Source: JAMQPK01 sp963782595
Lineage (GTDB): Bacteria > Acidobacteriota > Vicinamibacteria > Vicinamibacterales > JAMQPK01
Length of the DNA stretch: 64,000 nucleotides
NCBI GenBank assembly: GCA_963782595.1
Contig: CAWAKJ010000001.1
Location: 868,001 to 932,000 of the forward strand
Direction: 5' to 3'
The translations under genes were made by a program, and so were the position numbers. The first letter of the stretch is position 1; every line of letters starts with the position of its first letter. The notes under the pieces were generated by a model, which saw nothing but the letters and a program-made list of their open reading frames with translations, searched no databases and was not told the DNA's origin. Shown here in pieces: positions 8,570-17,487 of this stretch.

Positions 8570-10209
8570 ACGCACCTCATGAAGAAGAGGTTGTTCAGCT
8601 GTGCAAGAAAAAGCTGCTCCGCAACGCCGATGGCGCGTCCGGCGTGAATCACTCCGTAACCCATCTCGGGGTGCCAGGTGCCGTTCTCGTTGCCGGGCAC
8701 GGTTTCGTAGGTTACCCCGCCGACTTTCCGGGTTGTCGATTCGAGAACCTCGCGAGTCTCCTGGCTCGTGAGGAGGGGGTTGACGCTGACCAACAGCGCC
8801 GCGGCGCCGGCGACGTGTGGCGTCGCAGCCGACGTGCCGCCAAAGTCGAAATGATAGTCTCCGTCGGCGAAACCGCCAGAGCCGTCATCCTGACGGTCTC
8901 CCTGGATGTCAGTGGTCGCCACGTTTGTGGCGGGAGCCATGACGGAGAGCCCATCGCCGTAGTTGGATCCCTCAACGTATTGGATTGGAAACTGCGCCTC
9001 ATAGCGCCAGCGCCGGCGAGACTCGTCGGTTCCGCCGACCGCGATGACCCTTGGATGTCGGGCGGGATAGCGCAGAAGCTCTACGTCATTGTTGCCCGCA
9101 GCCGCGCAGAGGACCAGCCCTCTCTTCACGGCGTCCTCGATCGCGGGATCGATGATGGAGAAGTCCCAGCCCGTCGACCCTAGATCGTCCTCGGGGGCGT
9201 AGACGCCGAAGCTCATGCTGATGACGCTGGCGCCGTTGTCGGTGGCATACCCGATACCGAGCGCCACTTCGGCGTCTGTTTCGAGGTCCGTTGCCAGAGG
9301 CAGGATGCGGCAGTTTCCGGCAACGCCGGCGATTCCTTCGCTGTTGTCGATCGTCGCTGCAGCAATGCCCGCGCAGGATGTACCGTGTCCGGCAGAGTCT
9401 CCCTGGATAGGCGAACCGGGCGGCTGCATGGTCGCCAGGCTGATGCCGTCGGAGGCATAGTTGAGATCGGGGTGGGTAAGATCGCAGCCGCTGTCGAGCA
9501 CGGCGATCACCACTCTCGGATCACCGAACGTCGTGTCCCAGGCGCGGTGCGCACGGACCTGCCGCATGTTGTACTGAAGTGAGTAAATCGGATCGTTCGG
9601 ATCGAACGCAAAGATACTTGCCTGCGGCACGCTCTCGAGTTTGACGTCATCGACGAGGTCGTGGAGGTCCGAGCGCATCCTGTCGCGAAGATTGAGCGCA
9701 TTCGCACGTGACCGACTTTGTAGCTCGAAGTACCTGAAGCGGCGAAGATATCGTGACTTGACCGTCACTTCCTTCAAGCCGCGGCGAGTCATCTCGCGAT
9801 CGAAGCGGTTCGACTCCTTTGACGTCAGGCGCTCGCGCGGGCGGACGAGCAGCACGCGGCTTCGCAGTGCGACCAGCACGTGGTTGTTGAATCGATAGAC
9901 AGGTTCGAGGCGCGCGACGTTTGCCCCAAGAGCCGACTCGAGCCGGCGCTGAACCCGCCTGGTTATCGCTCCGTCGGCGTGCCGGATCCATCGATGTCGC
10001 GGGCCCTCGTTGGCGGGTGGGGAGAGACGCCTCGCCGCCGCCCCGCGCTTTCTCATGGCAATTTGATCTCGGACGAAGCCGCATTCAGCAAGGCGCCGGG
10101 TCAAGCGTTTGATCGACCAGGGCCGCTTCAGGGTGAGCAGCAGGCGGGTCGGGTCGAGCGTTACCCAGGCTCCGGAGCCGTGGCGGAGGCGTCGCGGGTA
10201 GTGATCCAT
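8566..10209 (-). CDS. S8 subtilisin-family serine protease without signal peptide
   Basis: 547 residues. The catalytic triad is complete: Asp239 in VIAVLDSGCDLTHPDL, His275 in GHGTSCAGIAA and Ser460 in GGTSAATPHVAGAA, with the oxyanion Asn373 in AGNN. A region of about 200 residues precedes the catalytic domain. It is very basic at its start and contains a stretch (about 105-195) that could be an inhibitor-like propeptide ahead of FDPNDPIYSLQYNM, a segment commonly seen just before mature subtilases. No Sec or Tat signal is seen, so the enzyme may act inside the cell or leave by another route. The gene leads a minus-strand unit with the SCP2-like gene (ATGA overlap) and the 83-aa gene. Confidence 0.88.
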   Translation of the reverse strand: MDHYPRRLRHGSGAWVTLDPTRLLLTLKRPWSIKRLTRRLAECGFVRDQIAMRKRGAAARRLSPPANEGPRHRWIRHADGAITRRVQRRLESALGANVARLEPVYRFNNHVLVALRSRVLLVRPRERLTSKESNRFDREMTRRGLKEVTVKSRYLRRFRYFELQSRSRANALNLRDRMRSDLHDLVDDVKLESVPQASIFAFDPNDPIYSLQYNMRQVRAHRAWDTTFGDPRVVIAVLDSGCDLTHPDLNYASDGISLATMQPPGSPIQGDSAGHGTSCAGIAAATIDNSEGIAGVAGNCRILPLATDLETDAEVALGIGYATDNGASVISMSFGVYAPEDDLGSTGWDFSIIDPAIEDAVKRGLVLCAAAGNNDVELLRYPARHPRVIAVGGTDESRRRWRYEAQFPIQYVEGSNYGDGLSVMAPATNVATTDIQGDRQDDGSGGFADGDYHFDFGGTSAATPHVAGAAALLVSVNPLLTSQETREVLESTTRKVGGVTYETVPGNENGTWHPEMGYGVIHAGRAIGVAEQLFLAQLNNLFFMRCV

Positions 10210-10246
10210 TGCCTGTTGGTCGTGAGACGGTCCGCATGATAGGACA

Positions 10247-11704
10247 CTATGAACCCATACGCCAGACGTACATCACCGCGTAACTTCGCCAGGGCCGCCA
10301 GCGTTGTGACAACAGCTCCGCCTCTTTTGCGGTCACGCCTCCGAGCCTGTTGCGCACCGCGATGTCTTCCTTCGGAAACGCATCGGGCCAGCGCAAAGCG
10401 CGCATCGCGATGTAGTGCGCCGTCCACGGACCGATGCCGGGCAGCTCGGCGAGCCGCTTGATGGACTCCTCGGGATTGGGATGCGCCCCTCCGTCGAGGC
10501 AGAGGCCTGAGGATTGTTGCGCGGCGGCCAGCGCGATGATGCTCCTGCTGCGTGCGGCGACGATGCCGTGTCTGGCGATGTCGTCGACGCTGGCCGCGGC
10601 GATCCGGGCCGGCACCGGTGTGAGGCGATTCAATTCTGTAAACGGCGTGACAATCGGTTCACCGAACGCCTCGACGAAACGGCAGGTGATCGTAGTCGCC
10701 GCTTTTACCGTCACCTGCTGGCCGAGGATCGCGCGAAGGCCCATCTCGAATCCGTTGAACGCGCCGGGCACGCGCATTCCGGGGTTGGCCTTGACCGCCG
10801 CAGCCAGGCGTGCGTCTTTTCTCAGATGTTTCGCAATCACGTCTGGTCGTGCGTTCAGATCGAACAGCGCCCGGATGCGGTTGAGCAGTGCCGGCAGCAC
10901 GGGCGTCAGACTGTGGGTGAACTCGACTTCGAGTGCGTACTTGTTCTGTGCTTGTGTCACGCGGATCCAGCCCGTCGCGTTTCCCAGCTGCACCGTTCTC
11001 GCGTATCCGCTGTCGGTCACGTGCTCGATGCCCGTGAGCGCACGGGCGGCCAGAAAGGCGAGGATGCCTTTCCAGTCGTATGGCGGGCGATACGAGAGTT
11101 GCAGCGTCGACGTCTGGCTTTGGGCGATCGCCGCGCCGTCTTCAGTCGCTCTCCTGCGGAGACGCGTGGGCGGCATCCCATAGCGCCTGCTGAAGGCGTC
11201 GTTGAAGCGCCGCAGGCTCGAAAAGCCGCTCGCGAACGCCACGTCGGTGATGGTCAGCGGCGTTTCGGTCAACAGTTGCTTGGCCAGCAACAACCGGCGG
11301 GTGAGCAGCAGCTGAATGGGCGGCACTCCCAGCTCCTTTTGCACGATGCGGCGAATCTGCCGCGAGCTGAGCTCGAACTGGTCCGCGATGTCCTCGAGTC
11401 CCGCCTTCTCGTCGAGGGCGCCTTCTTCCAGACGTTGAACAATGAGCTGCGCAATGCGTTGCGCATCGTCTACCGGCGCACTCCCAGGCGCCAGTTCCGG
11501 ACGGCACCGCAGGCAGGGCCGAAAACCGGCCTGCTCGGCCTCCTGCGGCGTGCCGAAGAAACGGCAGTTGGCCTGCCTGGGCGTTTTCGCCGGGCAGATC
11601 GGCCGGCAGTACACGTCGGTCGATGTGACGCCGACGAAGAACACGCCATCGAACCGCGAATCGCGCGCGGTCAGGGCGTTGTAGAGTCTGGTCTCAGGGT
11701 CCAT
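10247..11704 (-). CDS. Ada-AlkA fusion: methyl-phosphotriester sensor, AraC-type regulator and 3-methyladenine glycosylase
   Basis: 485 residues in four parts. An Ada zinc domain carries Cys33, Cys37, Cys64 and Cys67; the first corresponds to the methyl-phosphotriester acceptor of Ada. An AraC-type helix-turn-helix follows (about 85-185, with VAFASGFSSLRRFNDAFSRR). An AlkA N-terminal beta domain lies at about 200-310. A HhH-GPD glycosylase domain (about 315-485) has LPGIGPWTAHYIAMRALRW, and Asp447 aligns with catalytic Asp238 of AlkA. It lacks the Cys methyltransferase domain of Ada, which is supplied by the divergent ogt gene. It excises alkylated bases in the cytoplasm and probably autoregulates through the dyad in the shared upstream region. 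Confidence 0.9.
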   Translation of the reverse strand: MDPETRLYNALTARDSRFDGVFFVGVTSTDVYCRPICPAKTPRQANCRFFGTPQEAEQAGFRPCLRCRPELAPGSAPVDDAQRIAQLIVQRLEEGALDEKAGLEDIADQFELSSRQIRRIVQKELGVPPIQLLLTRRLLLAKQLLTETPLTITDVAFASGFSSLRRFNDAFSRRYGMPPTRLRRRATEDGAAIAQSQTSTLQLSYRPPYDWKGILAFLAARALTGIEHVTDSGYARTVQLGNATGWIRVTQAQNKYALEVEFTHSLTPVLPALLNRIRALFDLNARPDVIAKHLRKDARLAAAVKANPGMRVPGAFNGFEMGLRAILGQQVTVKAATTITCRFVEAFGEPIVTPFTELNRLTPVPARIAAASVDDIARHGIVAARSRSIIALAAAQQSSGLCLDGGAHPNPEESIKRLAELPGIGPWTAHYIAMRALRWPDAFPKEDIAVRNRLGGVTAKEAELLSQRWRPWRSYAVMYVWRMGS

Positions 11705-11738
11705 GACCGCACCATACGGCGTTGCTCATCGACAATCT

Positions 11739-11788
11739 CGCCATTTTCGGACATCGATACCATTATGCTCTCATGTCCGAAAACGGCG
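11739..11788. promoter_or_regulatory. 16-bp inverted repeat in the divergent Ada-AlkA/ogt control region
   Basis: CGCCATTTTCGGACAT at 11739-11754 and ATGTCCGAAAACGGCG at 11773-11788 are inverted copies (15 of 16 pairs match) separated by 18 bases, so half-site centres are about 34 bases apart. The dyad lies 35-84 bases upstream of the Ada-AlkA start. It also lies upstream of a possible -10 for ogt (TATATT at 11811). This fits an operator bound by the AraC-type domain of the Ada-AlkA protein. It does not resemble the E. coli Ada box, so the specificity is inferred only from position. Confidence 0.6.
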
Positions 11789-11841
11789 GGCACAGGTGGC
11801 GTGCGAGCCCTATATTCGATATTCATGAGGAGGGCAGTGCC

Positions 11842-12348
11842 GTGGATAAGCGTTACGTCTACAAGATCGTCGAGTCTCCCGTCGGGAGGCTCAAGCTGGT
11901 TGCCACAGACGCCGGGCTCGCCGCGATCCTGTGGGAGGGGGACGACCCGGGTCGCGTGCGGCTCAACATCGAGGCCGAGGATGACAATCACCCTGTGCTC
12001 GTCGAGACCGCGCGCCAGCTCGAGGAATATTTCGACGGGCGGCGGCAAGCGTTCTCCCTAACGATGGATCTTGCGGGAACGGTCTTTCAGCGTAAGGTGT
12101 GGACCGCGTTGCTGACCATCCCGTTCGGCGAGACGCGGTCGTACGGCGAGATCGCGAGACAAATCGGGAATCCCCGCGCCATGCGCGCCGTCGGGGCGGC
12201 CAACGGCAGAAATCCCGTTTCAATCGTGGCGCCGTGCCATCGCGTGATCGGATCCACGGGAAAGCTCACGGGATTCGCCGGCGGCCTTGACGCCAAGGCA
12301 CGGTTGCTGGCTTTGGAAGGGTTTGACAACCATCGAGTCAGGCTGTAG
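11842..12348 (+). CDS. ogt: Methylated-DNA--[protein]-cysteine S-methyltransferase
   Basis: 168 residues from a GTG at 11842 that follows GAGGAGGG at 6-7 bases; the frame is open upstream but without a better start. The active-site motif PCHRVIGSTGKLTGFAGG is present, with PCHRV containing the methyl-acceptor Cys. The helix-turn-helix-like FQRKVWTALLTIPFGETRSY precedes it, followed by the RAVGAANGRNP turn. The protein repairs O6-methylguanine by suicidal methyl transfer in the cytoplasm. It is transcribed divergently from the Ada-AlkA fusion and together they form a complete adaptive-response pair. NfeD-like and flotillin genes follow after 14 bases but look functionally separate. Confidence 0.93.
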   Translation: MDKRYVYKIVESPVGRLKLVATDAGLAAILWEGDDPGRVRLNIEAEDDNHPVLVETARQLEEYFDGRRQAFSLTMDLAGTVFQRKVWTALLTIPFGETRSYGEIARQIGNPRAMRAVGAANGRNPVSIVAPCHRVIGSTGKLTGFAGGLDAKARLLALEGFDNHRVRL

Positions 12349-12362
12349 CGTCACGTCGTCTC

Positions 12363-12893
12363 ATGCTCATTTACGCCGGAATTGCAGCAGTCGGGTTCGT
12401 GTTTCTGCTCATCATGCTGGTTGTCGGCGATCTCTTCGGCGACCACGACGTCGTGGGCCATGAGGTGTCCGGCGATTTCGGCGGCCCCAGTGTCTTCAGC
12501 TCGCGGATTATGGCGGCGTTCGTCACGGCCTTTGGCGTGGGTGGGGTCGTCGCGCGCTACTACGATTTGTCGCATCCGGCTGCCTCGGGTGTTGGAGTGG
12601 CAGCGGGCATCGTGATGGCCGGCCTCGTCTATCAGTTTGCGAAAATCCTGTATTCGCAACAAGCGTCGAGCGAGCTCCAGATGACCGTCCTCATCGGCCG
12701 GACGGCCGAAGTGTCGGTGGCTATTCCCGCCGACGGCGTGGGTCAGGTCGCAGTGAGCGTCTCGGGAGAGCGTACCGAGCATCTCGCGAGATCGAAGGAC
12801 GGGCGCGCGCTGCCGCGCGGCAGTGAAGTCACCATCACGGCGCTCAGAGGTGATTCGGTCGTCGTGAGCCAGGTTTCGGGAGGTCTCTCATGA
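12363..12893 (+). CDS. NfeD-like membrane protein (YuaF type), flotillin partner
   Basis: 176 residues. Three hydrophobic segments lie at about residues 2-20, 48-66 and 75-95, followed by a soluble OB-fold-like C-terminal domain (about 104-176) with an IGRTAEVSVAIPADGVGQVAV core. This is the architecture of YuaF/NfeD1b proteins, which are typically encoded next to flotillins and help organise membrane microdomains. The stop codon overlaps the flotillin start in an ATGA junction, so the two are translationally coupled. Sequence similarity to YuaF is judged by layout and context rather than strong motifs. Location is the inner membrane. Confidence 0.75.
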   Translation: MLIYAGIAAVGFVFLLIMLVVGDLFGDHDVVGHEVSGDFGGPSVFSSRIMAAFVTAFGVGGVVARYYDLSHPAASGVGVAAGIVMAGLVYQFAKILYSQQASSELQMTVLIGRTAEVSVAIPADGVGQVAVSVSGERTEHLARSKDGRALPRGSEVTITALRGDSVVVSQVSGGLS

Positions 12894-14455
12894 ATCCACT
12901 CGACATCTTGAGGCTCGAGTCTTCCGCCGTTCTCGTCGCGCTTGCCGTACTTCTGGGACTTCTCGGGATCTTCGCGGCGATGGCGCTGTTCGCGCGGAAC
13001 TACATCAAAGTGCCGCCGTCGGAGGTGGCGATCTTCTACGGCCGCAAGCACGCGCTCATGGACGAGAAAGGGAACCGCGCCATGGTCGGGTTCCGCATTG
13101 TCCGTGGAGGCGCAGCCTTACGCGTCCCGGTCCTCGAGGACGTGGCCTATCTGTCGCTGAACATCATTTCGATCCCGCTGCGCATCCAGCGCGCCTATAC
13201 CAAGGAAGGCGTGGCGGTCACCGTCGAGGCGGTGGCTAACGTCAAGATTGCCAGCGATGACATCTCGCTCCGCGGTGCGTCGGAGCGTTTTCTCGGGATG
13301 ACCACCGAGCAGATCAAAGGTGTCATCTTCCAGACACTCGAAGGCCACCTGCGCGCGATACTCGGCACGTTGACCGTCGAAGAGATCAACGCCGACAGAC
13401 AGGCCTTCGCGCAGAAGATGACAGACGAGGCCGCCGTCGATCTCAAGAAGATGGGCGTCAACATCGACATCCTGACGATTCAGCAGATCAGCGACGAGCA
13501 GGGCTATCTCGATGCCCTTGGCAAGCGGCGGACCGCCGAGGTCAAGCGTGACGCGGTCGTCGGCGAGGCACTCGCCCAGCGAGACGCGATGATCAAATCG
13601 GCGATGGCCGACCAGGAGGGCAAGACCAAGCGCTACGAAGCCGACGTCGCCATTGCACAGTCGTTACGCGACAAGGAGTCGCGGCAGGCGGAGTTCGACG
13701 CAGCGGTACAGGCCAAGCAGGCAGAAGCCGAGCAGGCCGGGCCGCTGGCCACCGCGATCGCCCGTCAGAAGGTCACCGAACAGGAAACGCGCATCGACCA
13801 GGTCCGCAAGCAGCAGGAAGTGCTCGTTCAGGCGCAGGAAGCGGCGCGCCGGGAGCAGGAACTGCAGGCGACGGTCGTCAAGCCCGCCGAAGCGGAGCGA
13901 CAGGCGGCTATCCTTCGCGCCGAAGGCTTGAAACAGGCGACAGTCATCCGTGCCGAGGCGACGCAGAAGGAGCTGGAATTCGAGGGCGCCGGCGAGGCAG
14001 CCAAAATCGAGAAGATCGGCAGGGCGGAGGCCGCTAAAGTGCTTGCAGTGGGAGAGGCGGAAGCCGAAGTCATCAAGAAGAAACTTCTTGCCGAGGCGGA
14101 AGGGCTTCAGAAAAAAGCTGAGGCGTGGAAGAATTTCAACGACGCGGCTGTCATCAACATGGTCGTTGACAAGATGCCGGAGCTCGCACAGGCATTTGCC
14201 ACGCAGCTCGCGGGCATCGACAAGATCAACATCATTGAAATGGGCAACGGTCATGGCACGGCAGGCTCGGGGGGCGTGAGCAAAGTCCTGGGCACGGTCG
14301 GAGGCGGGATGACGGCGATGCTGTCCATGTTGAAGGATCAGTTCGGCGTCGACATCGCCAGACTGATGGAAGCGAAGACAGAGGCCGCAGCGGTCGATGC
14401 CGAAAAAAGATCCGGGAAACGGCCAGAAGGAACGCAAGTTACCAAAGAAGCCTAG
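12890..14455 (+). CDS. Flotillin-family SPFH protein
   Basis: 521 residues. One N-terminal membrane helix (about 14-38) is followed by an SPFH/Band-7 domain (about 40-200, with KVPPSEVAIFYGRKH and the strands around ITLTKEGVAVTVEAVANVKI-like sequence). A long helical flotillin domain (about 220-430) is rich in Ala, Glu and Lys repeats such as AEAERQAAILRAEG, KIGRAEAAKV and GEAEAEVIKKKLLAEAEG. A Gly-rich tail (GHGTAGSGGVSKVLGTVGGG) ends the protein. Flotillins form oligomeric scaffolds in ordered membrane domains. The preceding NfeD-like gene overlaps by 4 bases, giving the standard pair. A REP-like element starts two bases after the stop codon. Confidence 0.92.
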   Translation: MNPLDILRLESSAVLVALAVLLGLLGIFAAMALFARNYIKVPPSEVAIFYGRKHALMDEKGNRAMVGFRIVRGGAALRVPVLEDVAYLSLNIISIPLRIQRAYTKEGVAVTVEAVANVKIASDDISLRGASERFLGMTTEQIKGVIFQTLEGHLRAILGTLTVEEINADRQAFAQKMTDEAAVDLKKMGVNIDILTIQQISDEQGYLDALGKRRTAEVKRDAVVGEALAQRDAMIKSAMADQEGKTKRYEADVAIAQSLRDKESRQAEFDAAVQAKQAEAEQAGPLATAIARQKVTEQETRIDQVRKQQEVLVQAQEAARREQELQATVVKPAEAERQAAILRAEGLKQATVIRAEATQKELEFEGAGEAAKIEKIGRAEAAKVLAVGEAEAEVIKKKLLAEAEGLQKKAEAWKNFNDAAVINMVVDKMPELAQAFATQLAGIDKINIIEMGNGHGTAGSGGVSKVLGTVGGGMTAMLSMLKDQFGVDIARLMEAKTEAAAVDAEKRSGKRPEGTQVTKEA

Positions 14456-14456
14456 C

Positions 14457-14512
14457 GAGCGCTTTTCAGTTGTACGTAGTGTCCGGCTTTAGCCGGACCA
14501 AGTAAGCGTCCC
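14457..14512 (+). repeat. REP-like element, copy A
   Basis: 56-bp element starting one base after the flotillin stop. Its core GTCCGGCTTTAGCCGGAC (14481-14498) is an 8-bp stem with a 2-base loop, preceded by TACGTAGT. It matches copy B (24939-24994) at 53 of 56 positions. The reverse strand can encode VRLKPDTTY. Confidence 0.85.
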
Positions 14513-14580
14513 CGCCGAGCAGTTGGGTGCAGTCAGGCGTGGCGTGTCGGCCGCGATATAGCGAACGCGGCCCGGACGGT

Positions 14581-16149
14581 CTAGCGCGAGGGTCGGCGTG
14601 CTCCGTGACGAGTGGCCTGCTCGAACGCGTGGGCCAATTGCAGGACACTCCACTCATCCCGATGGCGGCCGACGATCTGCAAGCCAACCGGTAATCCGGT
14701 TTTGGAAAATCCAGCCGGCACAGATATCGCCGGGTTCGACATCATCGTTACGTACCAGCACGACCGCATCCAGTCGATGTACGACCTCATCGAGGTGCCG
14801 GCAATCTCGGTGGGATACGGCGTGTCCACGTCAAACGGCTCCACCTGTGTGACGGGAAGGATGAAGTACTCATAGCGCTCGAAGAACTGCCGGCTCTGGT
14901 CGTACATGCGCGCCTGTCGCGCCTGTGCGCGACCGACATCCGCGGCGGTTGCGCGCTCGGCCTGCGCCACTTCGAACTTGATGGTGTCCTTCACCCACTC
15001 CGGTCGTTGCCGCACGAGCGGTGCATACACGGGATGATTAGCAGCGTAGCGAAGCAGCGGAAACGCCTCATCAAGATCGGTGAAATCCGGCTCCGCTTCT
15101 TCGACCACGCAACCCAGATCTTCGAAGACCTTCCGATTGAGGTTCACGACCCGGCGGATCTCCGGCTCGAAGGGAATCCCGCCCAAATCTTTCCACCACG
15201 CAACTCTGACACCTTTCAGGTTTCTCCCGAGCGGAGCCCGGAAGCGCGCAGGGTCTTCCTGAATCGAGAGCGGACTTCGAGCATCCGGTCCCGCGATCGC
15301 ACTGAGAAACAGCGCGACATCGGCCACCGTTCGCGCGATCGGTCCAGATACCGAGAGGGGCAACCACGACGTCGACTCGTTGGTGACACGGCCGGGTGAC
15401 GGCCGGAGTCCGACGACATTACAGAACGCCGGTGGATTGCGGAGGGAGCCGCCCATATCGCTGCCATCTGCAATCGGCAACATCCGCGCGGCAACGGCCA
15501 CAGCGGCCCCGCCGCTGCTGCCCCCGCAGGTCTTCGTCAGGTCATACGGATTGCGCGTCGCGCCGAAAATCGCGTTGAACGTTTGTGAGCCCGCGCCAAA
15601 CTCGGGTGTGTTGGTCTTGCCCACAGTGATGGCGCCAGCTGCGCGCATCCTCGTCACGAGGAGCGCGTCTCGCGTCGGTACGTTGTCGCGGAGGAACTGC
15701 GATCCACGGGTCGTACGAATGCCCGCGGTGTCCACGAGGTCTTTGTGGGCCACCGGCAGGCCGTGCAACACGCCAACCGGAGCACGGCGCAGGATTGATT
15801 CGTCTGCCTTGGAGGCAACCGCCATCGCCTGTTCCGCCACGAGCGTGACGATGGCGTTGACCTTCGGATTGAGACGCTCGATTTGCGCAAGGTGTGCGGT
15901 CATCACTTCGCGCGCCGACACCTGCTTTCGTGCAAGCCGACCGACCAGTTCGACAGCGCTCATCTCACAAAGTTCCGGTCCACTTGGTTGCTGCGGTGTT
16001 TGAGCGGAGCTGGCCGTTGCGCCGAGCAGTTGATGGAGTGCCGTAAAGGCGCTTCCAGCTGCCAGCGTGGCGCCGAAGCGCCTGCGGCTGATTCGCGCGT
16101 TCGGATCATGGTCGCTCATAGGTGCCGCATCTTGCCACAGATCGGTCAT
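14581..16149 (-). CDS. Tat-exported amidase-signature enzyme
   Basis: 522 residues. A twin-arginine signal (ISRRRFGATLAAGSAF, residues of about 20-35, ending near TASSAQ) predicts export to the periplasm. The amidase-signature Lys-Ser-Ser triad is visible: Lys in LPVAHKDLVDT, the cis-Ser in DMGGSLRNPPAF and the nucleophile region in TCGGSSGGAAVAVA. Such enzymes hydrolyse amide bonds in small molecules; the GatA role is unlikely because the protein is exported and stands alone. The ATG at 16149 overlaps the TGA of the upstream membrane-protein gene; an internal ATG at 16119 is also possible. Substrate unknown. Confidence 0.9.
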   Translation of the reverse strand: MTDLWQDAAPMSDHDPNARISRRRFGATLAAGSAFTALHQLLGATASSAQTPQQPSGPELCEMSAVELVGRLARKQVSAREVMTAHLAQIERLNPKVNAIVTLVAEQAMAVASKADESILRRAPVGVLHGLPVAHKDLVDTAGIRTTRGSQFLRDNVPTRDALLVTRMRAAGAITVGKTNTPEFGAGSQTFNAIFGATRNPYDLTKTCGGSSGGAAVAVAARMLPIADGSDMGGSLRNPPAFCNVVGLRPSPGRVTNESTSWLPLSVSGPIARTVADVALFLSAIAGPDARSPLSIQEDPARFRAPLGRNLKGVRVAWWKDLGGIPFEPEIRRVVNLNRKVFEDLGCVVEEAEPDFTDLDEAFPLLRYAANHPVYAPLVRQRPEWVKDTIKFEVAQAERATAADVGRAQARQARMYDQSRQFFERYEYFILPVTQVEPFDVDTPYPTEIAGTSMRSYIDWMRSCWYVTMMSNPAISVPAGFSKTGLPVGLQIVGRHRDEWSVLQLAHAFEQATRHGARRPSR

Positions 16150-16673
16150 CGGAGAGGCGGCTGGGAACTTTCCAGGATCTGCATGCGGATCAGAAGATGG
16201 TTCGCGTAGTGGAAAGAATCCACGAGGCCGACACCGAACGCGACAACAGCCAGCGCTAACGCGGCAGCGGTGGCCCAGTGATGCGGCTTGAACTCACGCC
16301 ACGACGGGGCGACGACCGCCAGCGCGAGGAGGGCGGCAATCACGACAATCGCATCGAAGCTGGCCCGCTGCCAGTAGCTCCCTCCCAGGTGAACCCACAT
16401 CCCGAACTCGTCGAAGGTCAGGGCGAGGCCGACCCCGTACAGGCGGGCACACCATCGCTTCGCGCGTGGACCAGGAGTGCCCAGCAACAGGTACGCGCCA
16501 ACGGCGGAGAGCAGAAAGATGCCGTAGTTCAAATGGTGCACGTGCGTGCCGCCGAGATGAAGATAGATGTCAGGAATCCGGCGAGCGACGATCAAGAACA
16601 CGATGAGCCGTGCAGCGATGAACGTAAAGAGAAACGGGACGAGGATATGCCGCGCGAGATTCGAGCTGGTCAC
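16146..16673 (-). CDS. Histidine-rich multipass membrane protein, unknown function
   Basis: 175 residues with about five hydrophobic segments (approximately 8-30, 45-63, 76-92, 106-124, 133-152). Conserved-looking polar positions cluster near the membrane: HLGGTHVHHLNYG at about 40-52 and FDEFGMWVHLGG at about 88-99. The HVHHLNYG pattern plus an acidic DE pair could bind metal, but this is speculation. I do not recognise a named family. It lies between the aquaporin gene (6 bases upstream) and the amidase gene (ATGA overlap downstream), so the three may be co-transcribed in the order aquaporin, this gene, amidase. Confidence 0.6.
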   Translation of the reverse strand: MTSSNLARHILVPFLFTFIAARLIVFLIVARRIPDIYLHLGGTHVHHLNYGIFLLSAVGAYLLLGTPGPRAKRWCARLYGVGLALTFDEFGMWVHLGGSYWQRASFDAIVVIAALLALAVVAPSWREFKPHHWATAAALALAVVAFGVGLVDSFHYANHLLIRMQILESSQPPLR

Positions 16674-16679
16674 CGACCC

Positions 16680-17372
16680 CTATGCGTTTTCAGTGTCGAT
16701 TGAACGGTATGCGACTGCGCCGATGAGGGCGCCGGCGATGGGCGCTGCCCAGAACAGCCATAGCTGCTGGACGGCCCAGCCGCCAACGAACAGTGCGACA
16801 CCCGTGCTGCGAGCGGGATTCACCGATGTGTTCGTCACCGGGATGCTGATCAAGTGGATGAGCGTGAGTCCCAGGCCGATCGCCATCGGGGCGAATCCAA
16901 CGGGCGCGCGGCGACTGGTGGCGCCCATGATGATCGCCAGGAACATCATCGTCATCACGACCTCGGTGACGAGAGCCGCGAACAACGAGTAGCCGCCCGG
17001 CGAGTGAGCGCCGTAGCCGTTCGATGCAAAGCCGGACGCGAGATCGAATCCGGGTTTGCCGCTGGCAATCAGATACAGGACGCCGCCCGCGACGACGGCC
17101 CCGAGCACTTGAGCCACGACGTAGGGCGCAAGATCCTTCGCCGGAAACCGGCCTCCCGCGACGAGCCCAATCGAGACGGCCGGGTTGAAGTGTCCACCCG
17201 AGATGTGGCCCACCGCGTAGGCCATCGACAGCACCGTCAATCCGAAGGCAAGCGAGACGCCGAGCAGGCCAATGCCCACTTCGGGGAACGTCGCCGCCAG
17301 CACCGCGCTGCCGCACCCCCCTAGCACCAGCCAGAACGTACCGATGAATTCGGCGCCGAATCGTCGTTTCAT
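16680..17372 (-). CDS. aqpZ: Aquaporin Z-type water channel
   Basis: 230 residues from the ATG at 17372 (MKRRFGAEFIGTFWLVLGG), which matches the standard AqpZ N-terminus; the frame continues upstream to 17423 but that extension is not typical. Six hydrophobic helices and both half-helix NPA motifs are present: HISGGHFNPAVSIGL and SVNPARSTGVALF. The Arg after the second NPA belongs to the selectivity filter. The length equals that of AqpZ. It mediates water flux across the inner membrane. It is the first gene of a likely minus-strand transcript with the His-rich membrane protein and the amidase, and is divergent from the small monooxygenase-like gene. Confidence 0.92.
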   Translation of the reverse strand: MKRRFGAEFIGTFWLVLGGCGSAVLAATFPEVGIGLLGVSLAFGLTVLSMAYAVGHISGGHFNPAVSIGLVAGGRFPAKDLAPYVVAQVLGAVVAGGVLYLIASGKPGFDLASGFASNGYGAHSPGGYSLFAALVTEVVMTMMFLAIIMGATSRRAPVGFAPMAIGLGLTLIHLISIPVTNTSVNPARSTGVALFVGGWAVQQLWLFWAAPIAGALIGAVAYRSIDTENA

Positions 17373-17487
17373 GTCGAAACAGATTAGCAACAGAGGTCGT
17401 GATGGTTCGGACCGATATCGCACGATTGTTATAATGTGCGCTCACAAACGCACGCCCAGTCCGGGCGATCGGTGATGGACCCTCCTT

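Noticed and set aside
10514..12061. 515-codon frame opposite Ada-AlkA running into ogt
   Set aside because: Overlaps two recognised repair genes and the dyad; no ribosome site or domain.
14466..14687. 73-codon minus-strand frame ending in VRLKPDTTYN
   Set aside because: It is the amidase 3' end read in another frame plus REP copy A.
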